Notes: generated by a model not told the origin, from the sequence alone. 37,629 nucleotides of DNA from Cyclobacteriaceae bacterium (GCA_016787625.1 JAEUUD010000011.1:1-37629); one strand, 5' to 3'. Positions 17,601 through 26,171 are shown, numbered from the stretch's first letter. Made by a program: numbers and translations.

Positions 17601-19897
17601 GCTACTTCGTCGAATTGGTCAGTACCTGCCCAAAGCAGCGTACTGTTATTGTACCACTTCAGAATGGCTGTATTATCCAAGGCCCCATCCTTATCACCCG
17701 CCTGAAAATTAAATGTAATTGCGATGGCTCCGGTGGAGAAAGCGGAGAAAACAATACCACTGTTGGTAATGGACCAATATCGATTAACTGTATTGTTGGG
17801 CTCAATAAGTCCTGAATTGATTTCCGGGTGATCATCATCGGTACTTGAAACGGTAAGGGTACCGGTTGTCGTGACCGAGGTGCATGTGATGCTAGGTGGT
17901 GTGTAACCCAAGGTTGTTCCAACTTCAAAAGTTCGGGTAGTGGTGCCAACAGGATAATTCTTGCTAAGATTTCCAAACACGAAACCTGACGTTCTTACGA
18001 CGGTTCCGGTGCTGACAACAACATTAGAACCAGTGATTAACATGCCTGATGTTAGCGTAAGGGCTCCACCGATTGTAGCCGACGCAACATTGACCGTGAC
18101 ATCGTTTGCATTGTTGATCGTCAGGTTACGAAATACAGCATTCGTAGTCCCGGCAATTTCCTGGTTTAAGCCACTGGTAAAGACCACCTCTGCTGTTCCA
18201 ACTGCAGTGATGACAGGAGCACCTGTAACCGCCCAGAATCCATTATCCTGATTGATGGTGATGACGCGGTTGGAATAGGTAAATCCACCAGACGAGATGG
18301 CAAAACTCCCAGTGGTAAGATTGGTGTTGAGTGTTGTTGTGGCTGACGACCCATAAGTAATCCCTCCTGTCACCGTGATTAAGGCTGGCGTATTGACCGT
18401 ATTGGTAAAAGTGCCTGCCGATGAAAGGATCAGGCTTCCTGCAATATTGGACACCGCATTGAAATTGACTGCTGATCCGGCATTGCCGCTGATGCGAACT
18501 TCCTGATAAGGGTAGTTCGCGCTGCTGGCAGCAACCTGTGAACCTGCTCTGTTAAACTCAATGATTGTTCCCGCAGCCAGGGAGTGCCCCGTGCCGGTCA
18601 AGGCCGGAACTGTTCCGGCAGAAGAAATGCGAAGACGGCTTGTACCCGTCATGGTCAGGGTTCCAGTACCATCCAGGTCCGTTCCTCCGGTGACATCAAC
18701 GAAGGTCGAACCGGAAATTGTCAATGCTGTGTTAACCGTAGTCGTACCGGCAACGGTGGCCGTGTTGTTGCCTGAACAAATCAAGCGGTCGTAGGTGGTG
18801 GAATAAACATTTTGATCCGTCGAAGAAGCATACTCAACCGTGTTATTGGCATTGGCAAAATTCACCACGCTTCCACCGCCACCCAGACTCACCACACTGT
18901 TGTACGCGGTGAATGTCAGGAACGCAGGTGTAATACCATCGCCATTGTTGAATATTCCTCCTCCGTTGACTGTCAATGCAACATTGGCAGTCTGTGTGAG
19001 TTTGAGGGATCCGATATTGGTTACATCGGCCGTAGTCTGAATACGCAGACGCGTCATCGCAATCTCTCTTGTACCGGAATAGGTGTACGTGCCGGCGACA
19101 TTGACGTCATATCGACCGTTTCCACCGGTAGGTTGCGGCCACACTCCATGGTTGACAATGCTGCAGTTGACCACAGGGTCTTCGCCAACAATATTATCCC
19201 AAGTACCGCCGGCTGCGACGGTGATTGTATTGTTAAAAGTTTTTGTCCCTGTGCCGCTGTTGGCAAATTCCATGTAACCCGTAACGAGTGTTGTACCATT
19301 CACAATCATGGTGATCCTTCCGACTTTTGCATGCTGGCCCGGTGTGCCAGGCACAACCGATAAATTGCCTGCGATGGTGACGCTTTCTGTAACACTGGCG
19401 TCGATCAGACAGCCATCAGTAAAAATGGCGTTTCCGAAAGTCTTTGTGCCTGTATTGTCGGTCGGGGTAAATGTTCCGCCCAAATTAAATGTCGCTCCAA
19501 TGGCCTGAGTGACTCGTACGCCGCCAATCGAACCGGTTGCGCCAGCAGGAATATTGAAATTACCGAGCAGGTTGAGGATCCGGTTGTTGTTATTTCCTGT
19601 GATCTGGGTATTACCGTTCATGGTGGTCGTACCACTCACGGTAAGGGTCAAACTATTTGTTGGAAAATCAAGGATGGCGGTACCGTTGATGGTCAGTGAC
19701 GCGACCGTTGTCGTCACATTCATGTTGGTGGTTCCACTGGCAAGAATGACATCATCACCCACGCCAGGTACACCTGCTGGTGACCAGGTTCCGCCAGTAT
19801 TCCAATTGCCTCCGTTAGAGGTTTTTACGACCGCCAGGAGGGGACTGGAGGTGCCAAAGAGGATAACCAATAGTGCCAGCAATCTTACCTTCATCAT
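14690..19897 (-). CDS. Giant T9SS-secreted surface protein with beta-rich repeats
   Basis: This 1735-residue protein has a signal peptide (MMKVRLLALLVILFGTSSPLLA), a long Thr/Gly/Asn/Val-rich body of repeated strand-forming segments, and a C-terminal type IX sorting domain from about residue 1650 (AWRVYPNPTNG, LPSGMYIMSI, ending VKLVVR). A preceding segment (about 1545-1640: PLPIELVEFTAEVKQG, LNWKTETEQDNDYF, YYRLKQTDFDGK) is the familiar module placed before such domains. A motif with NWN...TW followed by an Asp-Val-rich strand occurs at residues 30-55 and again near 820-920, suggesting two related halves. Composition suggests a beta-helix or adhesin-like stalk; no enzyme motif is seen. Start ATG 19897 or the adjacent ATG 19894 are equally possible. 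Confidence 0.88.
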   Translation of the reverse strand: MMKVRLLALLVILFGTSSPLLAVVKTSNGGNWNTGGTWSPAGVPGVGDDVILASGTTNMNVTTTVASLTINGTAILDFPTNSLTLTVSGTTTMNGNTQITGNNNNRILNLLGNFNIPAGATGSIGGVRVTQAIGATFNLGGTFTPTDNTGTKTFGNAIFTDGCLIDASVTESVTIAGNLSVVPGTPGQHAKVGRITMIVNGTTLVTGYMEFANSGTGTKTFNNTITVAAGGTWDNIVGEDPVVNCSIVNHGVWPQPTGGNGRYDVNVAGTYTYSGTREIAMTRLRIQTTADVTNIGSLKLTQTANVALTVNGGGIFNNGDGITPAFLTFTAYNSVVSLGGGGSVVNFANANNTVEYASSTDQNVYSTTYDRLICSGNNTATVAGTTTVNTALTISGSTFVDVTGGTDLDGTGTLTMTGTSRLRISSAGTVPALTGTGHSLAAGTIIEFNRAGSQVAASSANYPYQEVRISGNAGSAVNFNAVSNIAGSLILSSAGTFTNTVNTPALITVTGGITYGSSATTTLNTNLTTGSFAISSGGFTYSNRVITINQDNGFWAVTGAPVITAVGTAEVVFTSGLNQEIAGTTNAVFRNLTINNANDVTVNVASATIGGALTLTSGMLITGSNVVVSTGTVVRTSGFVFGNLSKNYPVGTTTRTFEVGTTLGYTPPSITCTSVTTTGTLTVSSTDDDHPEINSGLIEPNNTVNRYWSITNSGIVFSAFSTGAIAITFNFQAGDKDGALDNTAILKWYNNSTLLWAGTDQFDEVAEQNPSMTVTANIASNNVGFTLMNPNQLPSGQKVDFQIGEKIDPTYVYNRLTGAQNWNNLNTWIQQRTGIITLVNLNSTITGVSTNFQSELVVGDQIMLIGDPATVYTISSIAAFPTQSMVVTPTPAISTSGGFGRKYIPGINAPTSDVDAVVIGNTNLADATTTITLDVDAQILTLDVGSTGRATSQNLTHQNSTRDLIVLANATVAQPAGAVTNAWNINDATADVGGDVNISTPTNNTVTRISRINITTGTLSAGNLKFRPFNQNGRQVQAVLNISGAGTVNLHGALTFNGNRGTLTTAAGSIFNFDRTVSGQTIGVPSASTASWVYANIHSNNTSSTGAAFGFTSAAASLTGNVRVQSGLMTVAGFDIVGNGGATVFEVANGATFEMTSGTAGVGGFPSGFTTITLGATSTVIYNQTANTNPWPVRNTTYGHLIIGQNGSTRNFEIANATTAVVGDLTVGDGSSTPNLQATGTATLNVTGNILVNSGSDLDATNMTNLNLGGNWTNDGVFTSGNNTVRFNNLTSNAVRTLGGSGTDVFYNLIITTGAATNQVQLQKSIDVSQTLTLTQGGIDLNSNTLRVTRGNTAAITRTSGYVKSEDIGAPYGTLSWFVNNNTGTFTYPFGKSSTEYIPVVFNVTSAGTRGVGSGYVPISTYATAASNPPGEYPSTVNNLNGTTGGASVTDRYWLITLGSSEFATTRPTATVTFTALNSEKPTTWTAIGEPPTNTNFLRAQRWNTANYWDPAQTSPAQTYANNSPAAGTFQVGVPAVTSYSLAWTITDSSVPLPIELVEFTAEVKQGMVELNWKTETEQDNDYFDVQRTSDGETFADVIRLKGAGNSTKPISYSAHDLQPEPGKQYYRLKQTDFDGKFTYSKLVAVEVPTFMAWRVYPNPTNGLDVRVTFSPDDIGKTAGVRIQDLSGKDLFINNGVRLESAEVSIGLREQLPSGMYIMSIAVDQQVSRVKLVVR

Positions 19898-20013
19898 ATG
19901 CCTATTCTAACCCGCAAAATACAACATAGTTTGAGGGATTTCCCCTCCATTTTCTAAATATTCCATACACGGAGTAGGTATTGATCCAGACTCAGGGCAG
20001 AGAGAAACCAGCT

Positions 20014-21027
20014 TTATGGCCCGGGATGGAGAAAAAAGTCAAGATTGACCTCATTCATGCACTTAAAATGGCCTTTTGGGCACTTTCTGAAGCCTATTTT
20101 GGAGCAGGGTCTACAATCAATCCGGTTGTTCTCAAAGACCGTAAACTTGGTCCGGTAGGGGTACATGCCGAAACCCGGAATCGTGTTGCCCCAAATGCTG
20201 AAAACCTCCTTCCGAAAGGCGGCTGCAATGTGCATCAGCCCCGTGTCATGGGTGAATACCGCCCTGGCTGTCTTGATGACGCTGGCCGACTGATTCAGGG
20301 TGAATTTACCGCACCCATTATAAACCGTCGTTTTCTTGTTGAGCTTTAACCTTAAGTCGGCCTCCTGCTCGTCATCTTTTCGTTCGAAAAACCTGACAAT
20401 TCGTTCGCCGGCTTCATGGTCCTCTTTACCCCCGAGGAGAACGACAGGCTGATTAATCTTGTCACAAAGTTCAATCATCCGGGTCAACGGCAATTTCTTG
20501 GTTTCATGCTGGCCGCCGATGGCATACACAATATAGTTGCTCCGGAATCCATCGGGTAGCCATTCTGGCGGGACCTCATCCTTTTCCGGAATGAAATAGT
20601 CAAGACCCAGCGCGTCTGTTCGAACACCCAGGTGATCAACCGTCTGCATATAGCGGTCAACGATGTGAGTATTAGGCAGTTTGTCTATTTTGAGATTAAC
20701 CTTCAACCATTTTTCCAGGTTGAGTTTGTTAAAACTCCTGGATGTCACACCCAGAGCATACTTGATCCTGAGTGTGCGCAAATTGTGATGGAGGTCAATA
20801 ACAAGATCAAACTTCTCCTGTTTCAGTTCGTGGATCAAAACCTTCAGCCTATCGCCGAGGTAGTGCATCTTGTCGATGTAGGGATTTGCTTCAAAGATCT
20901 CGCGGTATTGTTCTTTGGTGGCGTAATGAAGTTCAACTTCTTCGAGTTGTGTTTTCAATGTTCTGACCACCGGCGTAGTGAGTACGATGTCACCAATGGA
21001 AGAAAACCGGATGATGAGTACTTTCAT
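20014..21027 (-). CDS. Glycosyltransferase family 9 (heptosyltransferase-like)
   Basis: This 337-residue protein resembles LPS core heptosyltransferases, which add sugar to lipid A-core in the cytoplasm. Seen: N-terminal KVLIIRFSSIGDIVLTTPVVRTL (residues 2-24), DLVIDLHHNLRT in the first Rossmann half, and YIVYAIGG, VVLLGGKEDHEAGERI and FTHDTGLMHIAAAF in the second, where the last motif binds the nucleotide-sugar. The C-terminus carries a Cys-rich patch (CRPCSKIGFRKCPKGHFKC) common in Bacteroidota members. Heptose as the true donor is not certain. It is divergent from the EVE gene and lies 116 bases upstream of the surface protein gene. Confidence 0.92.
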   Translation of the reverse strand: MKVLIIRFSSIGDIVLTTPVVRTLKTQLEEVELHYATKEQYREIFEANPYIDKMHYLGDRLKVLIHELKQEKFDLVIDLHHNLRTLRIKYALGVTSRSFNKLNLEKWLKVNLKIDKLPNTHIVDRYMQTVDHLGVRTDALGLDYFIPEKDEVPPEWLPDGFRSNYIVYAIGGQHETKKLPLTRMIELCDKINQPVVLLGGKEDHEAGERIVRFFERKDDEQEADLRLKLNKKTTVYNGCGKFTLNQSASVIKTARAVFTHDTGLMHIAAAFRKEVFSIWGNTIPGFGMYPYRTKFTVFENNRIDCRPCSKIGFRKCPKGHFKCMNEVNLDFFLHPGP

Positions 21028-21043
21028 GTAAAAACGCCGAATT

Positions 21044-21051
21044 CAAATGTA
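21044..21051 (-). promoter_or_regulatory. -7 box for the family 9 glycosyltransferase gene
   Basis: The minus strand reads TACATTTG, an exact TAnnTTTG match, 16 bases before the ATG at 21027. No convincing -33 box is seen. On the plus strand TACTTTAG at 21116-21123, one mismatch from consensus, may serve the divergent EVE gene. Confidence 0.5.
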
Positions 21052-21141
21052 CGCTTTGCAGGAGAATACCCTGATCAGTGGTATAAAATTCCCGCCTTTT
21101 GAAGCTTCAATTTGCTACTTTAGAACACAATTTAACTCCAA

Positions 21142-21546
21142 ATGAATTATTGGCTGCTGAAGACGGAACCTGAGACCTACTCATGGGATAACCTCGCAAG
21201 TGATGGTAAAGGTGTTTGGGATGGCGTACGCAATTTCCAGGCGAGGCGAAACCTTAAAGCCATGAGTAAAGGCGATATTGCATTGATCTATCACACAGGT
21301 GAACAAAAGGCCGTTGTCGGAATAGCCATTGTCGGTAAAGGGCCCTATCCCGAGCCGAAGGATCCTGCATGGACGGCCGTCGATCTTGTTCCTGACAAGC
21401 CTCTGAAGAATCCTGTGGCACTTTCAAAAATTAAACTGGACAAGTCCCTTCAAAAAATGGTCCTGGTAAGGGCTGCCAGGCTGTCCGTTCAACCGGTCAC
21501 GGCCTCAGAATACCAGCGGGTCCTTGAGCTAAGCAAAAAGCCTTGA
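21142..21546 (+). CDS. EVE domain-containing protein
   Basis: At 134 residues this is a stand-alone EVE domain. The N-terminus NYWLLKTEPETYSWDNL, then GVWDGVRNFQARRNLKAMSKGD and LIYHTGEQKAVVGIAIV, are the family's signature segments. EVE domains belong to the PUA-like fold and are thought to bind modified bases in nucleic acids; the target here is unknown. The protein should be cytoplasmic. Its stop codon (TGA, 21544-21546) overlaps a TTG start of the next gene, whose product is exported, so the linkage is probably transcriptional rather than functional. Confidence 0.92.
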   Translation: MNYWLLKTEPETYSWDNLASDGKGVWDGVRNFQARRNLKAMSKGDIALIYHTGEQKAVVGIAIVGKGPYPEPKDPAWTAVDLVPDKPLKNPVALSKIKLDKSLQKMVLVRAARLSVQPVTASEYQRVLELSKKP

Positions 21547-23129
21547 TCAAAAGAGATACATGCATCGTACTATTCATGGTGTCCTGCTTGTTTGGTTCCT
21601 TCACCGGATGGGGCCAACCTCAGCAACCATTCCGAATGGAGATTCCCACCAAGTCAGGTGACAAAGACTTTGACGTCATCTCGATGGGCCGAGAAGGTCT
21701 TGCGCTGATCAGGGATACAGACAAATACGCTCACGGAAAAAAGAAGTGGCAGATTGAGATGGTGGATACCGTTCTTGCCAGGCAATGGTCTACTGAACTG
21801 GAGCTGGAGAATCGACTTCAACTGGTGGGATATGAACATACACCAGGGCACCTTTATCTTCTCTTTCGCGAAACAGAAACCACCTACTATAATTTTCAGT
21901 TAGTCAACCTCAGCATTGACCATCAGGAAGTCCAGGTTGACAAAGTAAAGTTTGATTTGACGTTTCAGCTTACCCACTTTACCGTGGCCGGAACCAGTGC
22001 CCTGTTTGGTGGATATATTAATTCAGAACCCGCTGTACTTATCTACAATCACTCGAGTGATCACCCAAAAGTATTGCCAGGGCTATTCACGAAAAATATT
22101 TCCCTCCTCGACCTCCGCGCCAATCAAAATCAAAGCTTCAACGTACTGCTGACGGAGACACGGCAACCTGATGATCATCGTCTCATTGTAAGAACGTACG
22201 ATCCTGACGGTAACCTGCTGGTGGATGATGTGATCAAGGTTGATCAAAGATTTACCATCCTCACCGGCATTACCAGCACACTCGTTCAGGACGAGATGAT
22301 GATCATGGGCACTTATGCCGAGGGGAATGGGAAGCAGGCTGCTGGTATTTTTTCCGTTGTCGTCGATCCATTCAATGAACAAGAGGTGACATACACAGAC
22401 CTTGCATCGATCGATCACTTTCTGGACTATCTCCCTGAGAAGAAGGCGCAGAAAATCCGTGATAAGGTCTCGAAAAACAAAGCTTCAGGTAAAACACCAA
22501 ATTACCGCGCCAACCTTCTTCCCATCCGGTTGGCAGAACACGGGGGCTCATTCTATCTACTGGCAGAAGTGTTTCATCCTGCGAGTAGTGTCAATGCGTA
22601 TCCCTACGGCAATCCCTCCTGGAATAATTCTTACAACCCATACAATCCATTTTATACACCCGGATATCCAAACAGGTCCGGTCGCTATGACAGTCCCTAT
22701 TATCCAGAACCAAGCTCCAGGAGTACAGAGGTTCGCCTGATCGAGTCGGTGGTTGTGAAATTTGGAACAAAGGGAAAAGCCCAGGCTGGCATCAGCATGA
22801 AATTTGATGATGAGAAGCGCTCTTTGATGGACCAGACAAGTGATTTTGTTATTGCCAGGGACTCCATCGTGCTCACATACAAAAAGAAAAATGAGATTGT
22901 GTACCAGCATGAGCACAATGATCCGTCAGTCAATACAGAGATCAGCAAAACCGGGATTGTCCTGATGCGTCAGGAAGACCTTTTCAAAAGTGAAGAAGAA
23001 TCAACGGGCGGCATTCGATACTGGTACGATAACCATGCGTATCTGTGGGGCTACCGCCGGGTAAAGGTTGTTGTTGATGAAGATGTTGAATCGCGTTTTG
23101 TATTTTATGCCAATCGCCTTGATTACTAG
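21543..23129 (+). CDS. Secreted protein of unknown function, paralogue A of a tandem pair
   Basis: This 528-residue protein has a signal peptide (IKRDTCIVLFMVSCLFGSFTGWG, then Gln). The start is taken as TTG at 21543, overlapping the EVE stop as TTGA; the first ATG (21576) would cut the signal peptide short. No known domain is recognised. It is homologous along its length to the next gene: compare LFGGYINSEPAVLIYN here with LIGGYFNNRPLVLFYN there, VRTYDPDGNLL with IRTYDPFGEL, and the C-terminal SRFVFYANRLDY with SRKVFFINKITYN. A Tyr/Pro/Asn-rich low-complexity segment at about 348-395 is absent from the paralogue. Strand-rich sequence suggests a beta-propeller-like fold (inference). It should act in the periplasm or outer envelope. 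Confidence 0.82.
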   Translation: MIKRDTCIVLFMVSCLFGSFTGWGQPQQPFRMEIPTKSGDKDFDVISMGREGLALIRDTDKYAHGKKKWQIEMVDTVLARQWSTELELENRLQLVGYEHTPGHLYLLFRETETTYYNFQLVNLSIDHQEVQVDKVKFDLTFQLTHFTVAGTSALFGGYINSEPAVLIYNHSSDHPKVLPGLFTKNISLLDLRANQNQSFNVLLTETRQPDDHRLIVRTYDPDGNLLVDDVIKVDQRFTILTGITSTLVQDEMMIMGTYAEGNGKQAAGIFSVVVDPFNEQEVTYTDLASIDHFLDYLPEKKAQKIRDKVSKNKASGKTPNYRANLLPIRLAEHGGSFYLLAEVFHPASSVNAYPYGNPSWNNSYNPYNPFYTPGYPNRSGRYDSPYYPEPSSRSTEVRLIESVVVKFGTKGKAQAGISMKFDDEKRSLMDQTSDFVIARDSIVLTYKKKNEIVYQHEHNDPSVNTEISKTGIVLMRQEDLFKSEEESTGGIRYWYDNHAYLWGYRRVKVVVDEDVESRFVFYANRLDY

Positions 23130-24606
23130 GATTGCATTTGCACTGGCATTCATTGCCGTGTCGGGGGTGAGCTTCGCGCAGGTGGCTCAGATGGCCAGGT
23201 TTGAATTACCCCTGGAGGAAAAGGACGAAGTGAAGTACCTGACGGCAGGCCTTGCCGAGAATGGTCTGATGGCTTACCGCCGCGTGGGCGGCAGGAAGGA
23301 AGATCATGTTGAACTGATCAAGGTTGACACTTCCCTGCATGAGACTTGGAGAGGCAGCATTCCCATCGACAAGCGTCTCGATGTGATGCACGTGAGATCT
23401 TTCGGCAATCTGTTCTTTCTGTTGCTCAAGGACAGGGAGCGGTTGGGCCGTGACTTTCAGATTTTTGCCGTCAACATGAGTTCTGGAAACTACGGAATGT
23501 ATTCTGTGAAGAACATCATTCCATTCTATCCTACTGAATTTGTCCTTACCAGCAAGGCGGCGCTCATCGGTGGTTACTTCAACAACCGCCCACTCGTCCT
23601 CTTTTACAATTTTGAATCACAGAGTTCCAGGATTCTTCCCGGTTTCTTCAATTCACCCGGAGAACTCAATCAAATTAAAGTGAACAGCGACGGGACGACC
23701 GACATTGTTGTTAGCGCAAGAAACTTCGAAAAACGCCGGGCGCTGTGGATTAGAACCTATGATCCTTTTGGAGAACTTGTCCGAACGACGGTGATCCAGC
23801 CCGATGAAGACAAGCACCTCATCTTTGGCCGGTCCATGGTGATGCCAGGTGGTCGTCAGCTTGTTGCCGGAGTCTATGGCAGATTCACTGAGTACTCACG
23901 AGGCGTGTTTGTTGCTACCATTGAACCAACGGGCGAGTACGCCATACAGTATCACAACTTTGCGCAGCTGAAGAATTTTTTCAACTACATGAAAGCGAAG
24001 CAACAAAAACGGGTGAAGGACAGGATCGAAAGGAAAAAGATAAAAGGCAAGAAACTGAAATTCAACTACCGTCTTGTTGTTCATGATCTCATTGCGTACA
24101 ACAACCAGTTGTTACTTGTCGGTGAGGCTTTCTATCCCCACTATATTTATCCAAGGATGGGCGACCCCAGATTCCCGCACTACAATCCACAGGCACGAAC
24201 CAACAGGGTCTTTGACGGCTACAAATACACGCATGCTGTGGTCATCGGATTTGGCAAGGACGGACAGCTGCTATGGGATAACAGTTTTGAGATCAACGAT
24301 GTAAAAACTTTCCAACTGCAGCAATTTGTCAAGGTTCAACCCACCAACAACCGCATTCTGCTGATGTACCTTTTTGAAAACGCCATACGGACCAAGATCA
24401 TTCTTGACGATCAGGTGCTGGAAGGCAAAGCCACAGACAAGCTGAAGCCTGGAGCAACCGGCGAAGAACTCGACAGGGACTTTGAGAACACCGACACCAT
24501 GGACAATTGGTACGGAAAGTACTTTTATGCTTACGGCACCCAGACCCTCAAAGGCCGCCGGGGGTCGCGGAAAGTTTTCTTTATCAATAAGATCACTTAC
24601 AACTAG
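23107..24606 (+). CDS. Secreted protein of unknown function, paralogue B of a tandem pair
   Basis: With start ATG 23107 this is 499 residues. That start gives a compact signal peptide (MPIALITRIAFALAFIAVSG, then VSFAQ) and overlaps the upstream gene by 23 bases; in-frame ATGs at 23077 and 23083 are alternatives that lengthen the n-region. It aligns with paralogue A throughout. Distinct features are a basic stretch near residues 295-320 (KAKQQKRVKDRIERKKIKGKK) and FDGYKYTHAVVIGFGKDGQLLWDNSFEI later, a motif I recall from other Cytophagales hypothetical proteins. No catalytic motif is recognised. The deep overlap implies translation coupled to paralogue A, so the two products may be made together in fixed ratio. 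Confidence 0.82.
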   Translation: MPIALITRIAFALAFIAVSGVSFAQVAQMARFELPLEEKDEVKYLTAGLAENGLMAYRRVGGRKEDHVELIKVDTSLHETWRGSIPIDKRLDVMHVRSFGNLFFLLLKDRERLGRDFQIFAVNMSSGNYGMYSVKNIIPFYPTEFVLTSKAALIGGYFNNRPLVLFYNFESQSSRILPGFFNSPGELNQIKVNSDGTTDIVVSARNFEKRRALWIRTYDPFGELVRTTVIQPDEDKHLIFGRSMVMPGGRQLVAGVYGRFTEYSRGVFVATIEPTGEYAIQYHNFAQLKNFFNYMKAKQQKRVKDRIERKKIKGKKLKFNYRLVVHDLIAYNNQLLLVGEAFYPHYIYPRMGDPRFPHYNPQARTNRVFDGYKYTHAVVIGFGKDGQLLWDNSFEINDVKTFQLQQFVKVQPTNNRILLMYLFENAIRTKIILDDQVLEGKATDKLKPGATGEELDRDFENTDTMDNWYGKYFYAYGTQTLKGRRGSRKVFFINKITYN

Positions 24607-24636
24607 CCTGCCTTCATCAGTCCGCAAATAAACCGT

Positions 24637-24644
24637 TATATTTG
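24637..24644 (+). promoter_or_regulatory. -7 box of pyrR promoter, near-leaderless
   Basis: TATATTTG is an exact match to TAnnTTTG and lies 9 bases before the pyrR ATG at 24654. Transcription from it would leave only a few untranslated bases, with no room for an RNA attenuator ahead of pyrR. A -33 box is not clear. Confidence 0.5.
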
Positions 24645-24653
24645 CGTTCAGGC

Positions 24654-25193
24654 ATGCAGAAAAAGCTCATTCTTGACTCCGATCTACTCACCATCACTAT
24701 TGATCGCCTTTGTCAGGAATTGATTGAAAATCACGGGAAATTTGAGGACACAGTGTTGCTCGGACTTCAGCCGAGGGGCATCTTCCTTGCAGAATGGATA
24801 AAAGAGAAGCTTGACAAAGCAACCGGCAAGGAGACCCTCCTTGGCTACCTGGACGCCACATTTCATCGCGATGATTTCAGGAGACGGGAAGAACCACCCA
24901 AGGCGAGCGAAACACGAGTGCCCTTCCTGATTGAAGGGAAAAAAGTGGTGCTTATTGATGACGTCCTTTATACAGGTCGTACTGTTCGCGCGGCCCTGGA
25001 TGCAATGATTGCGTTTGGCAGGCCGGAAAAAGTTGAATTGCTGGTGCTCATTGACAGAAAGCGAACCAGGGAACTACCTATTTCAGCTGATTACGTTGGA
25101 AAATTCGTCAATACACTGGATACGCAACGTGTACTCGTCGAACTGGACGGTGGCAGGAAGCATGATAAAATTTGGTTAATCAATAAAGAATGA
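24654..25193 (+). CDS. pyrR: PyrR bifunctional regulator / uracil phosphoribosyltransferase
   Basis: This 179-residue PyrR family protein carries the PRPP-binding motif [17 protein letters not shown] (residues 98-114) and the PyrR signatures [13 protein letters not shown] (37-49) and [13 protein letters not shown] (63-75). In Firmicutes PyrR binds a pyr leader RNA and also converts uracil to UMP. ATG 24654 is chosen over TTG 24642 because the latter lies inside the -7 box. pyrB follows after 4 bases, so the two form a pyrimidine operon. No PyrR-binding attenuator is visible upstream or between the two genes. Confidence 0.95.
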   Translation: MQKKLILDSDLLTITIDRLCQELIENHGKFEDTVLLGLQPRGIFLAEWIKEKLDKATGKETLLGYLDATFHRDDFRRREEPPKASETRVPFLIEGKKVVLIDDVLYTGRTVRAALDAMIAFGRPEKVELLVLIDRKRTRELPISADYVGKFVNTLDTQRVLVELDGGRKHDKIWLINKE

Positions 25194-25197
25194 GACT

Positions 25198-26124
25198 ATG
25201 CCTCGACTGAGTCAACCTCACTTGTTGGGGATCAAGAACATCACACGGGAAGACATCGAACTCATTTTCGAAACTGCTGACAATTTCAAGGAAGTTATTA
25301 ACCGGCCGATCAAAAAAGTACCATCGCTGCGGGACGTCACGATTGCCAATGTGTTTTTTGAAAACTCTACCCGCACCAGGCTTTCATTCGAGCTTGCACA
25401 GAAAAGGCTTTCTGCTGATGTGATCAACTTCTCGGCATCAACGAGTTCCGTAAAAAAAGGAGAAACCCTGCTCGATACTGTCAACAATATTTTGGCCATG
25501 AAGGTTGACATGATCGTCATGCGTCATGCCAGCGCGGGAGCTCCTCATTTTCTTTCACGCCATATCAAGGCCAATATCATCAACGCCGGCGACGGCACTC
25601 ACGAGCATCCTACACAAGCCCTGCTGGATGCCTATTCCATTCGTGAAAAACTGAAATCGGTTGCCGGCAAGAAAGTGGCCATCATCGGCGACATCCTTCA
25701 TTCACGGGTTGCCCTGTCCAACATTTTCGCGTTGAACAAATTGGGCGCTGAAGTCACGGTCTGCGGACCTCCTACCCTCCTGCCAAAGTTCATCAGCAAG
25801 CTGGGCGTTCGTGTTGAGTTGGATTTACAAAAAGCACTGGCATGGTGCGATGTGGCCAACGTGTTGCGCATCCAGCTTGAGCGACAGCAGCTCAAGTACT
25901 TTCCTTCGTTGAGAGAATATGCACTTTACTACGGTATCAATCGGGGCATCCTGGATAAGCTAAAGAAGGATATCGTCCTCATGCACCCTGGTCCCATCAA
26001 CCGGGGAGTTGAGTTGAGCAGTGATGCTGCCGATTCACATCACTCCATCATCCTCGACCAGGTTGAAAACGGCGTTGCTGTTCGAATGGCCGTCATGTAT
26101 CTTCTTGCGGGCGCAGCTTCCTGA
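25198..26124 (+). CDS. pyrB: Aspartate carbamoyltransferase catalytic subunit
   Basis: The enzyme joins carbamoyl phosphate and aspartate at the second step of UMP synthesis. The 308-residue protein shows the carbamoyl-phosphate motif [12 protein letters not shown] (residues 54-65), the downstream [10 protein letters not shown] motif and a C-terminal [10 protein letters not shown] stretch, all standard for PyrB. No pyrI regulatory subunit gene is adjacent, so allosteric control by CTP through PyrI is not indicated here. Four bases separate it from pyrR. Confidence 0.97.
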   Translation: MPRLSQPHLLGIKNITREDIELIFETADNFKEVINRPIKKVPSLRDVTIANVFFENSTRTRLSFELAQKRLSADVINFSASTSSVKKGETLLDTVNNILAMKVDMIVMRHASAGAPHFLSRHIKANIINAGDGTHEHPTQALLDAYSIREKLKSVAGKKVAIIGDILHSRVALSNIFALNKLGAEVTVCGPPTLLPKFISKLGVRVELDLQKALAWCDVANVLRIQLERQQLKYFPSLREYALYYGINRGILDKLKKDIVLMHPGPINRGVELSSDAADSHHSIILDQVENGVAVRMAVMYLLAGAAS

Positions 26125-26142
26125 TCCCCATCGGGGACTTTT
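26125..26142 (+). terminator. Possible weak intrinsic terminator after pyrB
   Basis: TCCCC-ATC-GGGGA forms a five-pair GC-rich hairpin directly after the pyrB stop, followed by C and TTTT. The stem is short and the loop tight, so termination may be partial. A TACCTTGC sequence just downstream (26144-26151) may be the -7 region of the next gene. Confidence 0.4.
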
Positions 26143-26171
26143 GTACCTTGCAGTCTGAAATTTCATATCCT

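Noticed and set aside
18812-19363. 183-codon frame inside the surface protein gene, opposite strand
   Set aside because: Low-complexity coding on the minus strand creates many open antisense frames here; none has a plausible start context or motif.
14690-19897. Repetitive DNA that could suggest a CRISPR or satellite array
   Set aside because: The repetition is at protein level (Thr/Asn/Gly-rich strands) with no constant DNA repeat or spacer length, in one intact reading frame.
19933-19947. GAGGG-ATTTC-CCCTC hairpin upstream of the surface protein gene
   Set aside because: Five-pair stem with no T-run on the minus strand; could be chance.
24607-24653. Possible pyrimidine attenuator upstream of pyrR
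   Set aside because: The 47-base gap holds only the promoter box and no terminator-like hairpin.
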